Below, piece by piece: positions 43,819-53,188 of a stretch of DNA of 64,000 bases (position 1 is the first letter of the stretch; each line of letters opens with the position of its first letter). The translations under genes and the position numbers were made by a program. The notes under the pieces were generated by a model. It was not told the DNA's origin. It saw only the letters and a program-made list of their open reading frames with translations, and did not search any database. The DNA is from Krasilnikoviella flava (GTDB lineage Bacteria > Actinomycetota > Actinomycetes > Actinomycetales > Cellulomonadaceae), in NCBI RefSeq assembly GCF_900167525.1, contig NZ_FUZQ01000001.1, positions 989,942 to 1,053,941 of the forward strand. Reading direction: 5' to 3'.

Positions 43819-45134
43819 TGGTCCGCTTCGGCGGCGGACTGCACCGCGTCGACGACGTCCTGCGGGGTCGCCTTGCCGGCGAACTGCAGGGCGATCGCGT
43901 CGTTCATCGCACCGCCGACGGAGGCTCCGAGCAGCGTGTCGAGGTAGAGCTGGATCTCCGGAGCGCTGTCGCGCACCTCGAGCAGCTCGGCCAGCGACGG
44001 GTCGGAGACCGACGCGGACGCCGTCGGGTTGGTCGGCAGGCCCATGTCCCTCTCGGCGAAGCCCTGCTGGACCTCGTCGCTCAGGAGGTACTGGGCGAAC
44101 TCGACCGCGACGTCGGGCGCGTCCTGCGAGACGGCCCATGCGTCGCCGCCGCCCATCTGGGCGCCCTCGGTGCCCTGCTGGCCGTCGATCGACGGGTACG
44201 GGAACCAGCCGGTGTCCTCGCCCAGGCCCTCGCCGTCCTCCGTGAGCCCCTGCATGACACCGGGCTCCCAGTGGCCGGCGAGCTCCATCGCGACCTTGCC
44301 GGAGGCGAGCAGGCCGGAGGCCGACGTCGGGCCGGTCTGCGACGCGGTGGTGAGGAAGCCCTTGTTGAAGGGCTCGGTGGCGAGCGTGTCGTCGAGCGTC
44401 TCGCCCGCCTTGACGAAGCACGGGTCGGAGTAGTCGACGTCCGCGATGGCGGCGTCGAGCGTGTCCGCGGCGCACTGCCGGACCACGTTGTAGTACCAGT
44501 AGTGCGCGGCGGGCCACTTGTCGCCGGCGCCCACGGAGGCGGGCGTGATGCCGGCGGCCTTGAGCTTGTCGACGACGTCGTACAGCTCGTCCATCGTGGT
44601 GGGGGTCTCGGTGATCCCGGCCTCCTCGAAGAGCGACTTGTTGTACCAGAAGCCGACGACGCCGATGGAGAACGGCAGCGCGTAGGACGCGCCGTCCACC
44701 TGGAAGCCGGGCATGTACGCGCCCAGCGTGTCGACCGTGTCGGCCGCCGGCTCGGAGAGGTCCTTGAGCAGGCCCGCCTCGACGTGGTCGGCGAGCTCGC
44801 CGCCGCCGCGCTCCATGAACACGTCGGGCGCGTCGCCGCTCTGGAAGGCGGCGTCGAGCTTGGTGAGCATGTCCTCGTGGGCCATGGCGCTGACCTCGAC
44901 GGTGGTGCCGGGGTGGTCCTTCTCGAAGTCGGCGGCGACCTGGTCGTAGTACTCCTTGCCCTCGCCGGTGTTGGAGTTGTGCCACCACGTGATCGTGCCG
45001 GTGTCAGCGCTGCTCTCGTCGCCGCCGCCCTGCGAGCCGGTCCCCTGGCCCGCGCAGGCGGCGCCCAGGAGCGCCACGGTGGTCCCGAGCGCGACCGCGG
45101 TGGCGCCGCGCATGATCCTCGTCCTCGTCATCAT
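43815..45134 (-). CDS. Sugar ABC transporter solute-binding lipoprotein, second operon
   Basis: The product is 439 aa. The signal peptide is TRTRIMRGATAVALGTTVAL followed by the lipobox LGAAC (Cys about residue 27). The mature part starts TITWWHNSNTGEGKEYYDQV and has PDVFMERGGGELADHVEAGL, VVGFWYNKSLFEEAGI and ALSYxx-like aromatic patches (AAHYWYYNVVRQCA). It fits CUT1 binding proteins for beta-glucosides or xylo-oligosaccharides. AAGGGA lies just before the double ATG at 45134/45131. It is the first gene of the operon and lies downstream of the LacI-type operator. Confidence 0.93.
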   Translation of the reverse strand: MMTRTRIMRGATAVALGTTVALLGAACAGQGTGSQGGGDESSADTGTITWWHNSNTGEGKEYYDQVAADFEKDHPGTTVEVSAMAHEDMLTKLDAAFQSGDAPDVFMERGGGELADHVEAGLLKDLSEPAADTVDTLGAYMPGFQVDGASYALPFSIGVVGFWYNKSLFEEAGITETPTTMDELYDVVDKLKAAGITPASVGAGDKWPAAHYWYYNVVRQCAADTLDAAIADVDYSDPCFVKAGETLDDTLATEPFNKGFLTTASQTGPTSASGLLASGKVAMELAGHWEPGVMQGLTEDGEGLGEDTGWFPYPSIDGQQGTEGAQMGGGDAWAVSQDAPDVAVEFAQYLLSDEVQQGFAERDMGLPTNPTASASVSDPSLAELLEVRDSAPEIQLYLDTLLGASVGGAMNDAIALQFAGKATPQDVVDAVQSAAEADQ

Positions 45135-45227
45135 CGATCCCTTGTCCTCGTCGACGGGCACGGCAGCGACGCTGCCGCGGGGTGAGTGCCTGAGCACGAG
45201 AGTGACAGGCGGGCCACCCGGTCGTCA

Positions 45228-45245
45228 ATCGTTGTCGATAACGAT
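45228..45245. promoter_or_regulatory. LacI-family operator
   Basis: ATCGTTGTCGATAACGAT is an 18-bp palindrome with one mismatched pair and the central CG-type symmetry typical of LacI-family operators. It lies in the 180-bp gap between the divergent binding-protein gene (start 45134) and the LacI gene (start 45315), 93 bp from the former. It is by far the most AT-containing segment of the gap. Repression of the sugar operon, and possibly autoregulation, is expected. Confidence 0.8.
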
Positions 45246-45314
45246 TTCGACATCTCACCCGCTGCACCGTCGTGGCCGCGTGTCCCGCTCGGGGATGCCG
45301 CATACTGTCGACTC

Positions 45315-46361
45315 GTGAGCACCGCCGCCGACCCGCCCGCCGCGGGACCCTCCGCCCCCGTCGGGCGCGTCACCATCTCCGACGTCGCGCGCGTCGCCGG
45401 GGTCTCGGTGGCCACCGTGTCGAAGGTGGTGAACAACCGCTACGGCGTCGCCGCCGGCACCTCCGAGCGGGTCCTGGCCGTGGTCGAGGAGCTCGGCTAC
45501 GAGTCCTCCCTGGTGGCCCGCAGCCTGCGCCGCACCAGCACCAACGTCATCGGGGTGCTCGTCGCCGAGTTCGAGCCGTACTCCACCGAGCTGCTCAAGG
45601 GCATCTCGGCCGCGGTCGACGGCACCGGCTACGAGCTCCTCGCCTACGCCGGCCGCACGGACGGCGGCGCGCAGACCGGCTGGGAGCGGCGGTCGCTGTC
45701 CCGGCTCGCCGGCACCCTCGTCGACGCGGCGATCGTCGTGACCCCCACGATGGTGCTGTCGTCCGACTCCCCCGTCCCCGTGGTCGCCGTCGACCCGCAC
45801 ACCGGGCCCGAGGGCACCCCCACCGTCGACTCCGACAACACGACCGGCGCCCGCGAGGCCGTGGAGCACCTCATCGCGCTCGGCCACCGTCGTGTCGCGC
45901 ACCTCGGCGGCCGCGCCGACCTGGAGTCCGCGCGCCTGCGCGAGCTCGGCTACCGGCAGGCGCTCGAGGGCGCCGGCATCGCCGTCGACCCGTTGCTCAT
46001 CAAGGTGGGCGGCTACCGCCCCGACCTGGCCGACGCGCCCGTCCGGACGCTGCTCGACCGGCCCGACCGGCCCACCGCGGTCTTCGCCGCGAACGACCTG
46101 TCCGCCATCCACGTGCTCGAGGTGGCCACCGAGCTCGGCCTGCGGGTGCCCGAGGACCTGTCCGTCGTCGGCTTCGACAACATCCCCGAGTCGTGGGGCA
46201 GCGCTCCCCCGTTGACGACGGTCGCGCAGCCCCTGCACCGCATGGGTGCCGAGGCACTGCGCATGGTGCTCGACCTCCTCGACGGCACCGCCCGCGAGCG
46301 CCACCTCCGTCTGCCGACCTCGCTCGTCGTCCGCGCCTCCACCGCGCCCCCGCCGAGATAG
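45315..46361 (+). CDS. LacI-family transcriptional regulator
   Basis: The product is 348 aa. The HTH and hinge read VTISDVARVAGVSVATVSKV, VNNRYGVAAGTSERVLAVVE and ELGYESSLVARSLR. The periplasmic-binding-protein-like core has NVIGVLVAEFEPYSTELLKG, HLIALGHRRVAHLGG and PTAVFAANDLSAIHVLEVAT with EDLSVVGFDNIPESW. The GTG at 45315 has TACTGT 6 bp upstream, indicating a leaderless message. It should bind the operator at 45228-45245 and release on an imported sugar. Its stop codon lies in the first unit of a 20-bp repeat array. Confidence 0.92.
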   Translation: MSTAADPPAAGPSAPVGRVTISDVARVAGVSVATVSKVVNNRYGVAAGTSERVLAVVEELGYESSLVARSLRRTSTNVIGVLVAEFEPYSTELLKGISAAVDGTGYELLAYAGRTDGGAQTGWERRSLSRLAGTLVDAAIVVTPTMVLSSDSPVPVVAVDPHTGPEGTPTVDSDNTTGAREAVEHLIALGHRRVAHLGGRADLESARLRELGYRQALEGAGIAVDPLLIKVGGYRPDLADAPVRTLLDRPDRPTAVFAANDLSAIHVLEVATELGLRVPEDLSVVGFDNIPESWGSAPPLTTVAQPLHRMGAEALRMVLDLLDGTARERHLRLPTSLVVRASTAPPPR

Positions 46362-46457
46362 TTCGGATCCCGGCGAGGTAGTCAGGATCCCGGCGAGGTA
46401 GTTCGGGTCACCGCGAGGTAGTTCGGGTCACCGCGAGGTAGTTCGAACTACCTCGCG
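46355..46457. repeat. Five-unit 20-bp tandem repeat ending in a perfect hairpin
   Basis: Units of the type GAGGTAGTTCGGGTCACCGC start at 46355, 46375, 46395, 46415 and 46435. The third and fourth are identical and the first two are diverged. The last unit runs into its own inverse, giving a perfect 26-bp palindrome at 46432-46457 (arms CGCGAGGTAGTTC and its complement). The array lies between the convergent lacI and DedA genes. The palindrome can act as a bidirectional terminator, and each upstream unit could also pair with the single reverse arm. Confidence 0.85.
46432..46457. terminator. Probable bidirectional terminator hairpin
   Basis: The perfect 26-bp palindrome has arms of 13 bp meeting at 46444/46445. 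It lies 70 bp after the lacI stop and 27 bp after the DedA stop on the other strand. There is no T-run on either side, which is common for actinobacterial terminators. Its position between two convergent genes is the main support. Confidence 0.55.
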
Positions 46458-46483
46458 CGGGTTCGCACGACCTCGGCGGAAGG

Positions 46484-47191
46484 TCAGCGCGCGCGACCGT
46501 GCCGGCGCTCGGGCTCGCGAGGGCCGCGGCGGGCCAGGTAGCGCTGGCGCAGCCGCACCACGACGAACCACAGCACGAGCAGGCCGATGACGACGAGGAC
46601 GGCGTCGGAGATGATGCCGCTCCACTGCTCCAGCACGGGTTCGATGGCGGGTCCGAAGGCGTAGCCGAGGCCCACCCAGATGCCGTTCCACACGCCGGAG
46701 CCGATGGCGGTGTACAGCGTGAACGACCAGAACGGCATGCGCTCGATGCCGGCGGGGATGGAGATGAAGCTGCGCACCAGCGGCACGCACCGCCCCACGA
46801 GCACGGCGACGCGGCCCCACTTCGCGAAGAACGCCTCTGCCTTGTCGAAGTCGGAGCCGTCCATCAGCGGGATGGCGTCGACGATCGCGCGGGTGCGGTC
46901 ACGCCCGAGCAGGAACCCCAGGAACCACCAGACCCACGCGCCGACGACGGCACCGATGGTGGCGGCGAGGATCGCCAGCCAGGCGTTCATCTGCCCGTCG
47001 TAGGCGAGGAAGCCGGCCGCCGGCAGCACGGCCTCCGACGGGATGGGCGGGACGAAGGTCTCGACGAGCACCGCGGCGCCCACGCCGACCTCGCCGAGCG
47101 TGGTCATCAGGCCCAGCACCCAGCCGATGAAGCCGTCGTAGCCCTCGGCGGGGTCCGTCGCCGACGCGGCGAGCGCCGCCAGCGGGGTCAC
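46484..47191 (-). CDS. DedA-family membrane protein
   Basis: The product is 235 aa with four to six hydrophobic segments. Family blocks are VLVETFVPPIPSEAVLPAAG (conserved Glu and Pro), FLLGRDRTRAIVDAIPLMDG, FFAKWGRVAVLVGRCVPLVR and SFISIPAGIERMPFWSF. DedA proteins are linked to undecaprenyl-phosphate and phospholipid flipping and to membrane homeostasis. The C-terminal tail is basic (RQRYLARRGPREPERRHGRA). The GTG at 47191 overlaps the cutC stop (GTGA), giving a two-gene operon. Confidence 0.92.
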   Translation of the reverse strand: MTPLAALAASATDPAEGYDGFIGWVLGLMTTLGEVGVGAAVLVETFVPPIPSEAVLPAAGFLAYDGQMNAWLAILAATIGAVVGAWVWWFLGFLLGRDRTRAIVDAIPLMDGSDFDKAEAFFAKWGRVAVLVGRCVPLVRSFISIPAGIERMPFWSFTLYTAIGSGVWNGIWVGLGYAFGPAIEPVLEQWSGIISDAVLVVIGLLVLWFVVVRLRQRYLARRGPREPERRHGRAR

Positions 47192-47991
47192 GGGGTCGTC
47201 CCGGCGTCGAGCGCGGCGCGGGTCGCGGCCACCAGGTCGGCGTCGGTGACGTCGTATCCGCTGGTTCCGCCTCCCCCGGGGCCGCCGTCGGCGACCACGG
47301 TGCGCCTGGCCGACAGGTGGACGGCGTGCACGCCGGCGCCGACGAGAGCGGGCACGTCCTGCACACGGACGCCGCCGCCGGCCATGATCTCGACACCGAG
47401 CTCCCGGCCACGACCGGCGAGCGCCCCGAGCACGTCGAGGGCCTCCCCGGCGCGGGGCGCGCCGCCGGAGGTGAGCACGCGGCGCACACCTGCAGCCGCG
47501 AGGGTGTCGAGGACGGCGACGGGCTCGGCGACCTGGTCGATCGCGCGGTGGAACGTGACGTCGCCGCCGCCGGCCGCGGCCACGAACGCGGCCAGCGCCG
47601 CGGCGTCGACCTCGCCCGCGGCCGTCATGGCACCGACGACGACGCCGTCCGCCCCGGCCTCGAGGACGGCGCGCACGTCGCGCACCTGCACGTCGATCTC
47701 GGCCTCCGTGAACGCGAAGCCGCCGGCCCGCGGGCGCACCAGGACGTGCACGCCGACGCCCGTGCCGCGCAGCGCGTCGGCGACGGCGGCGACCATCCCG
47801 GTCGACGGCGTGAGCCCGCCCGTCCCGGCGAGGGCGGCGCACAGCTCGAGGCGGTCGGCGCCGCCGGCAACCGCGGCGTGCGCCCCCGCGACGTCCTGCA
47901 CGGCGATCTCGAGGGCCACACCCCGCTGGGCGGGGGCGGCGGGCGCCTGAACAGGCTCGGGGACGGGGTCTGTCGAGGGGTCGGCAGTCAC
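47188..47991 (-). CDS. cutC: CutC-family protein
   Basis: The product is 267 aa, a TIM-barrel protein. Signatures are LEIAVQDVAGAHAAVAGGAD, RLELCAALAGTGGLTPSTGM, VHVLVRPRAGGFAFTEAEID, GVVVGAMTAAGEVD, VTFHRAIDQVAEPV and VRRVLTSGGAPRAGEAL. CutC was first tied to copper tolerance in E. coli, though that role has been questioned and a sugar or metal-related enzymatic role is possible. About 22 Pro/Ala-rich residues precede the barrel. The GTG has TAGACT 7 bp upstream, a leaderless pattern. Confidence 0.92.
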   Translation of the reverse strand: MTADPSTDPVPEPVQAPAAPAQRGVALEIAVQDVAGAHAAVAGGADRLELCAALAGTGGLTPSTGMVAAVADALRGTGVGVHVLVRPRAGGFAFTEAEIDVQVRDVRAVLEAGADGVVVGAMTAAGEVDAAALAAFVAAAGGGDVTFHRAIDQVAEPVAVLDTLAAAGVRRVLTSGGAPRAGEALDVLGALAGRGRELGVEIMAGGGVRVQDVPALVGAGVHAVHLSARRTVVADGGPGGGGTSGYDVTDADLVAATRAALDAGTTP

Positions 47992-48077
47992 GGCGGCGAG
48001 TCTACGGGGGCGGACGTGTCCACGACCGGGGTGACCTGTGACGGGACCGTGCCCGTCGGGGGTGGCAGGATCGCCGG

Positions 48078-48365
48078 GTGCCCTCGTACCGCGTGAGCCT
48101 CGCCGTCGGCCTGCTGCAGCCGGGCGTCGACCCCGCCGACGTGCTGCCGGCCGCCGCCGACGCGGCGCGCGAGCTGGTCACCGTCGAGGCGTACGACGTC
48201 GGCGTGGTGCGGGGCCGGGCACGGATCACGGTCCGCTTCACCGCGGACGACGACGCCGCCGCGCACCGCGTGGCGGACGCCGTCCACGACCGGGTCGACG
48301 CGCTCGCCGACACCTTCGGCGGCACCCTCACGCGCCGGTGGGGCAATCGCTGGCAGCCCGCCTGA
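48078..48365 (+). CDS. Small hypothetical protein
   Basis: The product is 95 aa of unknown family. It reads [40 protein letters not shown] and [20 protein letters not shown]. The alternation of strands and helices suggests a ferredoxin-like alpha/beta fold. The start is a GTG; no Shine-Dalgarno is seen. It is divergent from cutC and converges on the DUF1269 gene with a hairpin between them. Confidence 0.6.
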   Translation: MPSYRVSLAVGLLQPGVDPADVLPAAADAARELVTVEAYDVGVVRGRARITVRFTADDDAAAHRVADAVHDRVDALADTFGGTLTRRWGNRWQPA

Positions 48366-48373
48366 CGACGCCC

Positions 48374-48422
48374 CGTCGGTCGAGCCCGTCGAGACCTCGG
48401 GTCCCGAGAGGCTCGACCGGCG
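48374..48422. terminator. Hairpin between convergent genes, built on a dispersed repeat
   Basis: The arms CGTCGGTCGAGCC (48374-48386) and GGCTCGACCGGCG (48410-48422) pair at 12 of 13 positions around a 23-nt loop. The left arm is part of the 19-bp element GGTCGAGCCCGTCGAGACC (48378-48396), which recurs at 59565-59583 and, inverted, at 42805-42823. It sits 8 bp after the hypothetical gene and just before the DUF1269 stop, where a bidirectional terminator is expected. Confidence 0.55.
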
Positions 48423-48424
48423 AC

Positions 48425-48910
48425 TCACTGACCGAAGGCCTCCAGCAGGTTCCGGCGCTCGGCGTCGGTCAGGTTGGTGCTCACGAGCGTCGCCTGGACG
48501 CCGTGGAGGCGCTCTGCCAGGCGGTCGGGGTCGATCGGCTCGGTCACGACGAACAGCGCCGACGTGCCGGGCACGATCTCCTTCTTCATCGTCTCGAGGT
48601 CCTTCGCGGTGATGCCCACGTCGGACAGGGACTTCGAGATGCCGGCGATGGCGGCGCCCGCGGCGGCGCCCAGGATCGGCAGGAAGAACAGGGCGCCCAG
48701 GAGCAGGCCCCAGAACGCACCCCACCCCGACGCCTTCGCCGTGTCGTCGTGGTCCCCTTGGGTGCTCGGCTTCTTCGCGCCCTCGGGCCAGCTCACGACC
48801 GCGTGGTCGATGATCTTCACCAGACCGTCCGCCTCGCCGCCCTTGACGGCCTTGAAGGCGCGGTCGGCCGCGCCCGGGTCCTCGAACTTCCAGACCGTGA
48901 AATTCGCCAT
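48425..48910 (-). CDS. DUF1269 family membrane protein
   Basis: The product is 161 aa. The start [20 protein letters not shown] and [20 protein letters not shown] matches DUF1269. A Gly/Ala-rich segment [20 protein letters not shown] with [11 protein letters not shown] is a glycine-zipper-like membrane hairpin (about 65-95). The C-terminal part ([37 protein letters not shown]) is soluble. The family is stress-associated in actinobacteria but has no defined function. GGAGGGAG before the ATG is strong. Confidence 0.85.
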   Translation of the reverse strand: MANFTVWKFEDPGAADRAFKAVKGGEADGLVKIIDHAVVSWPEGAKKPSTQGDHDDTAKASGWGAFWGLLLGALFFLPILGAAAGAAIAGISKSLSDVGITAKDLETMKKEIVPGTSALFVVTEPIDPDRLAERLHGVQATLVSTNLTDAERRNLLEAFGQ

Positions 48911-49012
48911 GCGTCGCTCCCTCCAGAGGCCGGGCCCGTTCCCGGCTGGTCGTCATCCTGGCAGCGTGGGCAGGCCGCGCAACCGGACCGGGCGGTCAGT
49001 ACCGTGGGGACC

Positions 49013-50722
<1,710 letters not shown>

Positions 50723-50725
50723 GCG

Positions 50726-51340
50726 TCACTCGCCGCCGGGCACCTGGCCCTTGACGTCGTCGTACTCCGCCTGGTTCGGCAGCTCGCTCGGCGTGTAGAC
50801 CAGGCGGACGACGCCGGTCGGGAAGGCCTCCGACCGCAGCAGGGTGAGCGGGTAGATCGGCTCCCCCTCGTCGAAGAGCCGCTCGCCGTGGCGCGCGGCG
50901 ACGGGGTGCACCAGCAGGCGGAGCTCGTCGAGCAGGCCGGCGGCGAGGAGCTGGCGGACGATCGACAGGGAGCCGGGCACGAGGACCTTGTCCACGCCGT
51001 CCTCGGCCTTCAGCGCCTCGACGGCGGCCGCGAGGTCGCCGTCGAGGCGTTCGACGTTGCGCCAGCCGAGATCGCCGTCGGAGCGGGTCGCCACCACCTT
51101 GCGCATGTTCCCGAGCCGCTTCGCGAAGGCGGCGTCCTCCTCACCGGCGTCCTCCCGCTCGGGCCAGGCGCCGGCGAAGCTCTCGTAGGTGACCCGGCCG
51201 ATCAACAGCACGTCGGTACCGGCGTAGTCGTCGTCGACGGCGCGCGACATGTGGTCGTCGAAGTACGGGAAGTGCCAGGCGGGGTCGATCTCGGCGACGC
51301 CGTCGAGCGAGATGAAGAGGGTCGAGACGACCGTGGCCAT
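50726..51340 (-). CDS. RibD-C/dihydrofolate-reductase-like protein
   Basis: The product is 204 aa of the RibD C-terminal domain type. TLFISLDGVAEIDPAWHFPY is the start, TDVLLIGRVTYESFAGAWPE the NADPH-loop block, and VDKVLVPGSLSIVRQLLAAG with LLDELRLLVHPVAARHGERL the C-terminal strand-helix unit. Such proteins are NADPH-dependent reductases of unknown substrate. The ATG at 51340 follows AAAGGA. It converges with pgi, 3 bp between stops. Confidence 0.88.
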   Translation of the reverse strand: MATVVSTLFISLDGVAEIDPAWHFPYFDDHMSRAVDDDYAGTDVLLIGRVTYESFAGAWPEREDAGEEDAAFAKRLGNMRKVVATRSDGDLGWRNVERLDGDLAAAVEALKAEDGVDKVLVPGSLSIVRQLLAAGLLDELRLLVHPVAARHGERLFDEGEPIYPLTLLRSEAFPTGVVRLVYTPSELPNQAEYDDVKGQVPGGE

Positions 51341-51460
51341 GGGAGGTCCTTTCCGAGCGGGCGCCGAGCGGCTCCCGAGAGGGTGCTGACGGGGACGACC
51401 GTCCGTCGCTGAGGAAATCATCGGCGCGGCGCGCGGCGGCCGCACCTAGGATCAGGGGCC

Positions 51461-52600
51461 ATGCCCGCCCTGGACCCCCGTGCGATCCTCGACGCGCGCC
51501 CCACGGGCCGCCCGTCGGTGGGCGTCATCGTGGCGATCGCGGTCTCGTCGGTGTGCCTGCTCGTGGCGCTCGTGATGACCTCGGCGGAGGGGCCGACGTT
51601 CCTCGAAGGGCTGCTCCTCGCCCTCCTTCCCCTCCCGCTGCTGCTGGCCGGGGTGCTCGCCCTCGACCGGCTCGAGCCCGAGCCGCCGGACGCGCTGGTC
51701 CTGGCGTTCCTCTGGGGCGCGGGGATCTCCGTGCTGGTCGCGATGGGCATCAACACCGCCGGGCTCACGCTGCTGTGGACGCCGCTGCTCGGCCAGGAGG
51801 AGGGCTTCGTCGCGACGGCGGTGCTCACCGCCCCCGTCGTCGAGGAGACCCTCAAGGCGCTGGTGCTCGTGGGGATGCTCTGGTTCCGCCGGCACGAGCT
51901 GAACGGGCCCACCGACGGCATCATCTACGGCTCGATGGTGGGCCTGGGCTTCGCCACGGTGGAGAACATCCACTACTACACGACGGCGGGCCCCGACGGT
52001 CTGGCCGTGACGTTCGTGGCACGCGGCCTCCTGTCGCCGCTGGTCCACCCGCTGTGCACCTCCCTGACCGGCCTCGGGATCGCGACGGCGGCGCTCGCGC
52101 CGCGGGGCTGGGCGCGGGTCTGGCCGGTGCTGCTCGGCCTGCTCGGCGCGATGACGTACCACGCGCTGTGGAACGCCGCCCCGTCGTTCGGCATCGTGCC
52201 CGTCCTCGCCGTGTACCTGCTGGGCCTGGGGATCGTGGTCGGGCTGCTCGTCGTCGTGCGCGCCGACCGCGCACGCATCGTCGCGCTCATCGGGCAGCAC
52301 CTGCCGCAGTACGGGCCGCTGGGCGTCGTCGCCCTGCCGGACGTCGTGATGCTCACCTCGCTGGCGCGACGCCGGCGCGCCCGCGCGCAGGTCCGGGCCG
52401 CCGCCGGCCCGGGGCCCGCCCGCGCGATGCGCGACTACCAGCAGGCGGCGACCGAGCTCGCGATGCTGCACCGCCGCCTCGACCGCGGCTTGGTGGACCG
52501 CGCCGCGTTCGAGCGGCAGCGCGGCCCCCTCCTGGCGCTCATGCTGGCGGCCCGGGGCGTCTTCACGCCGCTGTGGCGGCCCGAGGCGCCGCCCCGCTGA
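51461..52600 (+). CDS. PrsW-family intramembrane glutamic-type protease
   Basis: The product is 379 aa with about eight membrane helices. Diagnostic motifs are TAPVVEETLKALVLVGMLW (EExxK), GIIYGSMVGLGFATVENIHY (FxxxEN), SPLVHPLCTSLTG and MTYHALWNAAP. In Bacillus PrsW cleaves the anti-sigma factor RsiW; actinobacterial homologues may also act on membrane-bound regulators. The cytoplasmic C-terminus (about 300-379) is basic and helical. TAGGAT 8 bp before the ATG indicates a leaderless message. The 3' end overlaps the next minus-strand gene by 38 bp. Confidence 0.92.
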   Translation: MPALDPRAILDARPTGRPSVGVIVAIAVSSVCLLVALVMTSAEGPTFLEGLLLALLPLPLLLAGVLALDRLEPEPPDALVLAFLWGAGISVLVAMGINTAGLTLLWTPLLGQEEGFVATAVLTAPVVEETLKALVLVGMLWFRRHELNGPTDGIIYGSMVGLGFATVENIHYYTTAGPDGLAVTFVARGLLSPLVHPLCTSLTGLGIATAALAPRGWARVWPVLLGLLGAMTYHALWNAAPSFGIVPVLAVYLLGLGIVVGLLVVVRADRARIVALIGQHLPQYGPLGVVALPDVVMLTSLARRRRARAQVRAAAGPGPARAMRDYQQAATELAMLHRRLDRGLVDRAAFERQRGPLLALMLAARGVFTPLWRPEAPPR

Positions 52601-53024
52601 GGCCCAGCGCGATCACCGCGCCCACGGCCAGGTGCTCCAGGAGGAGCAGCAGGATCGCGCCGGCGGTCGCGGCCCCCAGCGGGCCCAGCAGCGACACGAG
52701 CAGGACGGCGCCGCTCAGCACCAGCCAGGCCGCCCGCCCGCCGTTCCTCCGCCGGAGCAGGAGCGCCCGGACGCCCCACCCGGCCAGCGCCGCCGTGAGG
52801 CTCGCGGCGATCACCGCCGAGATGGTGACCTCGAGCGTGCCCGACCCCGCCCGCACCTGCGGGTCGACGCCGAGCGCCGTGCCGATCCTGAAGACGAGCG
52901 CGCCGGTCAGGACCGCGCCCACCACGACCGTCCGCGGGCGGTTCCACCAGGAGCTCCGGGGCGGCACGTCCGGTGCGGAGCCCCGCGTCGCGCGGCCGCC
53001 GGTCAGGTTTTCTGTCGTGTCCAT
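52563..53024 (-). CDS. Small membrane protein (DUF6069-like)
   Basis: The product is 153 aa with four hydrophobic helices: TVVVGAVLTGALVFRIGTAL, TISAVIAASLTAALAGWGVR, AAWLVLSGAVLLVSLLGPLG and GAILLLLLEHLAVGAVIALG. The layout resembles the actinobacterial DUF6069 group of unknown function. GAGGAGGGG before the ATG at 53024 fixes the start. It lies between PrsW (convergent, 38-bp overlap) and a two-component system (divergent). Confidence 0.75.
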   Translation of the reverse strand: MDTTENLTGGRATRGSAPDVPPRSSWWNRPRTVVVGAVLTGALVFRIGTALGVDPQVRAGSGTLEVTISAVIAASLTAALAGWGVRALLLRRRNGGRAAWLVLSGAVLLVSLLGPLGAATAGAILLLLLEHLAVGAVIALGLSGAAPRAATAA

Positions 53025-53188
53025 GTCGTCCCCTCCTCGGTGCCGGCACCCTGCCGGCACGACGACCCTCCCGCGGGCGCCGGCGGGCCCGCTCCCTGCC
53101 GCGGTCGGTCCGTCCCGCGCCAGGGGGAGGCGGCACCCCCGACTTTCGTCGGTGTCGCGCCGCGGCGGCCCGCCGTAGCGTCCCGGTC

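Noticed and set aside
46355..46457. CRISPR array
   Set aside because: Repeats are 20 bp, directly adjacent with no spacers, and diverge gradually; no cas genes are nearby. The same holds for the 11-bp array at 24169-24212.
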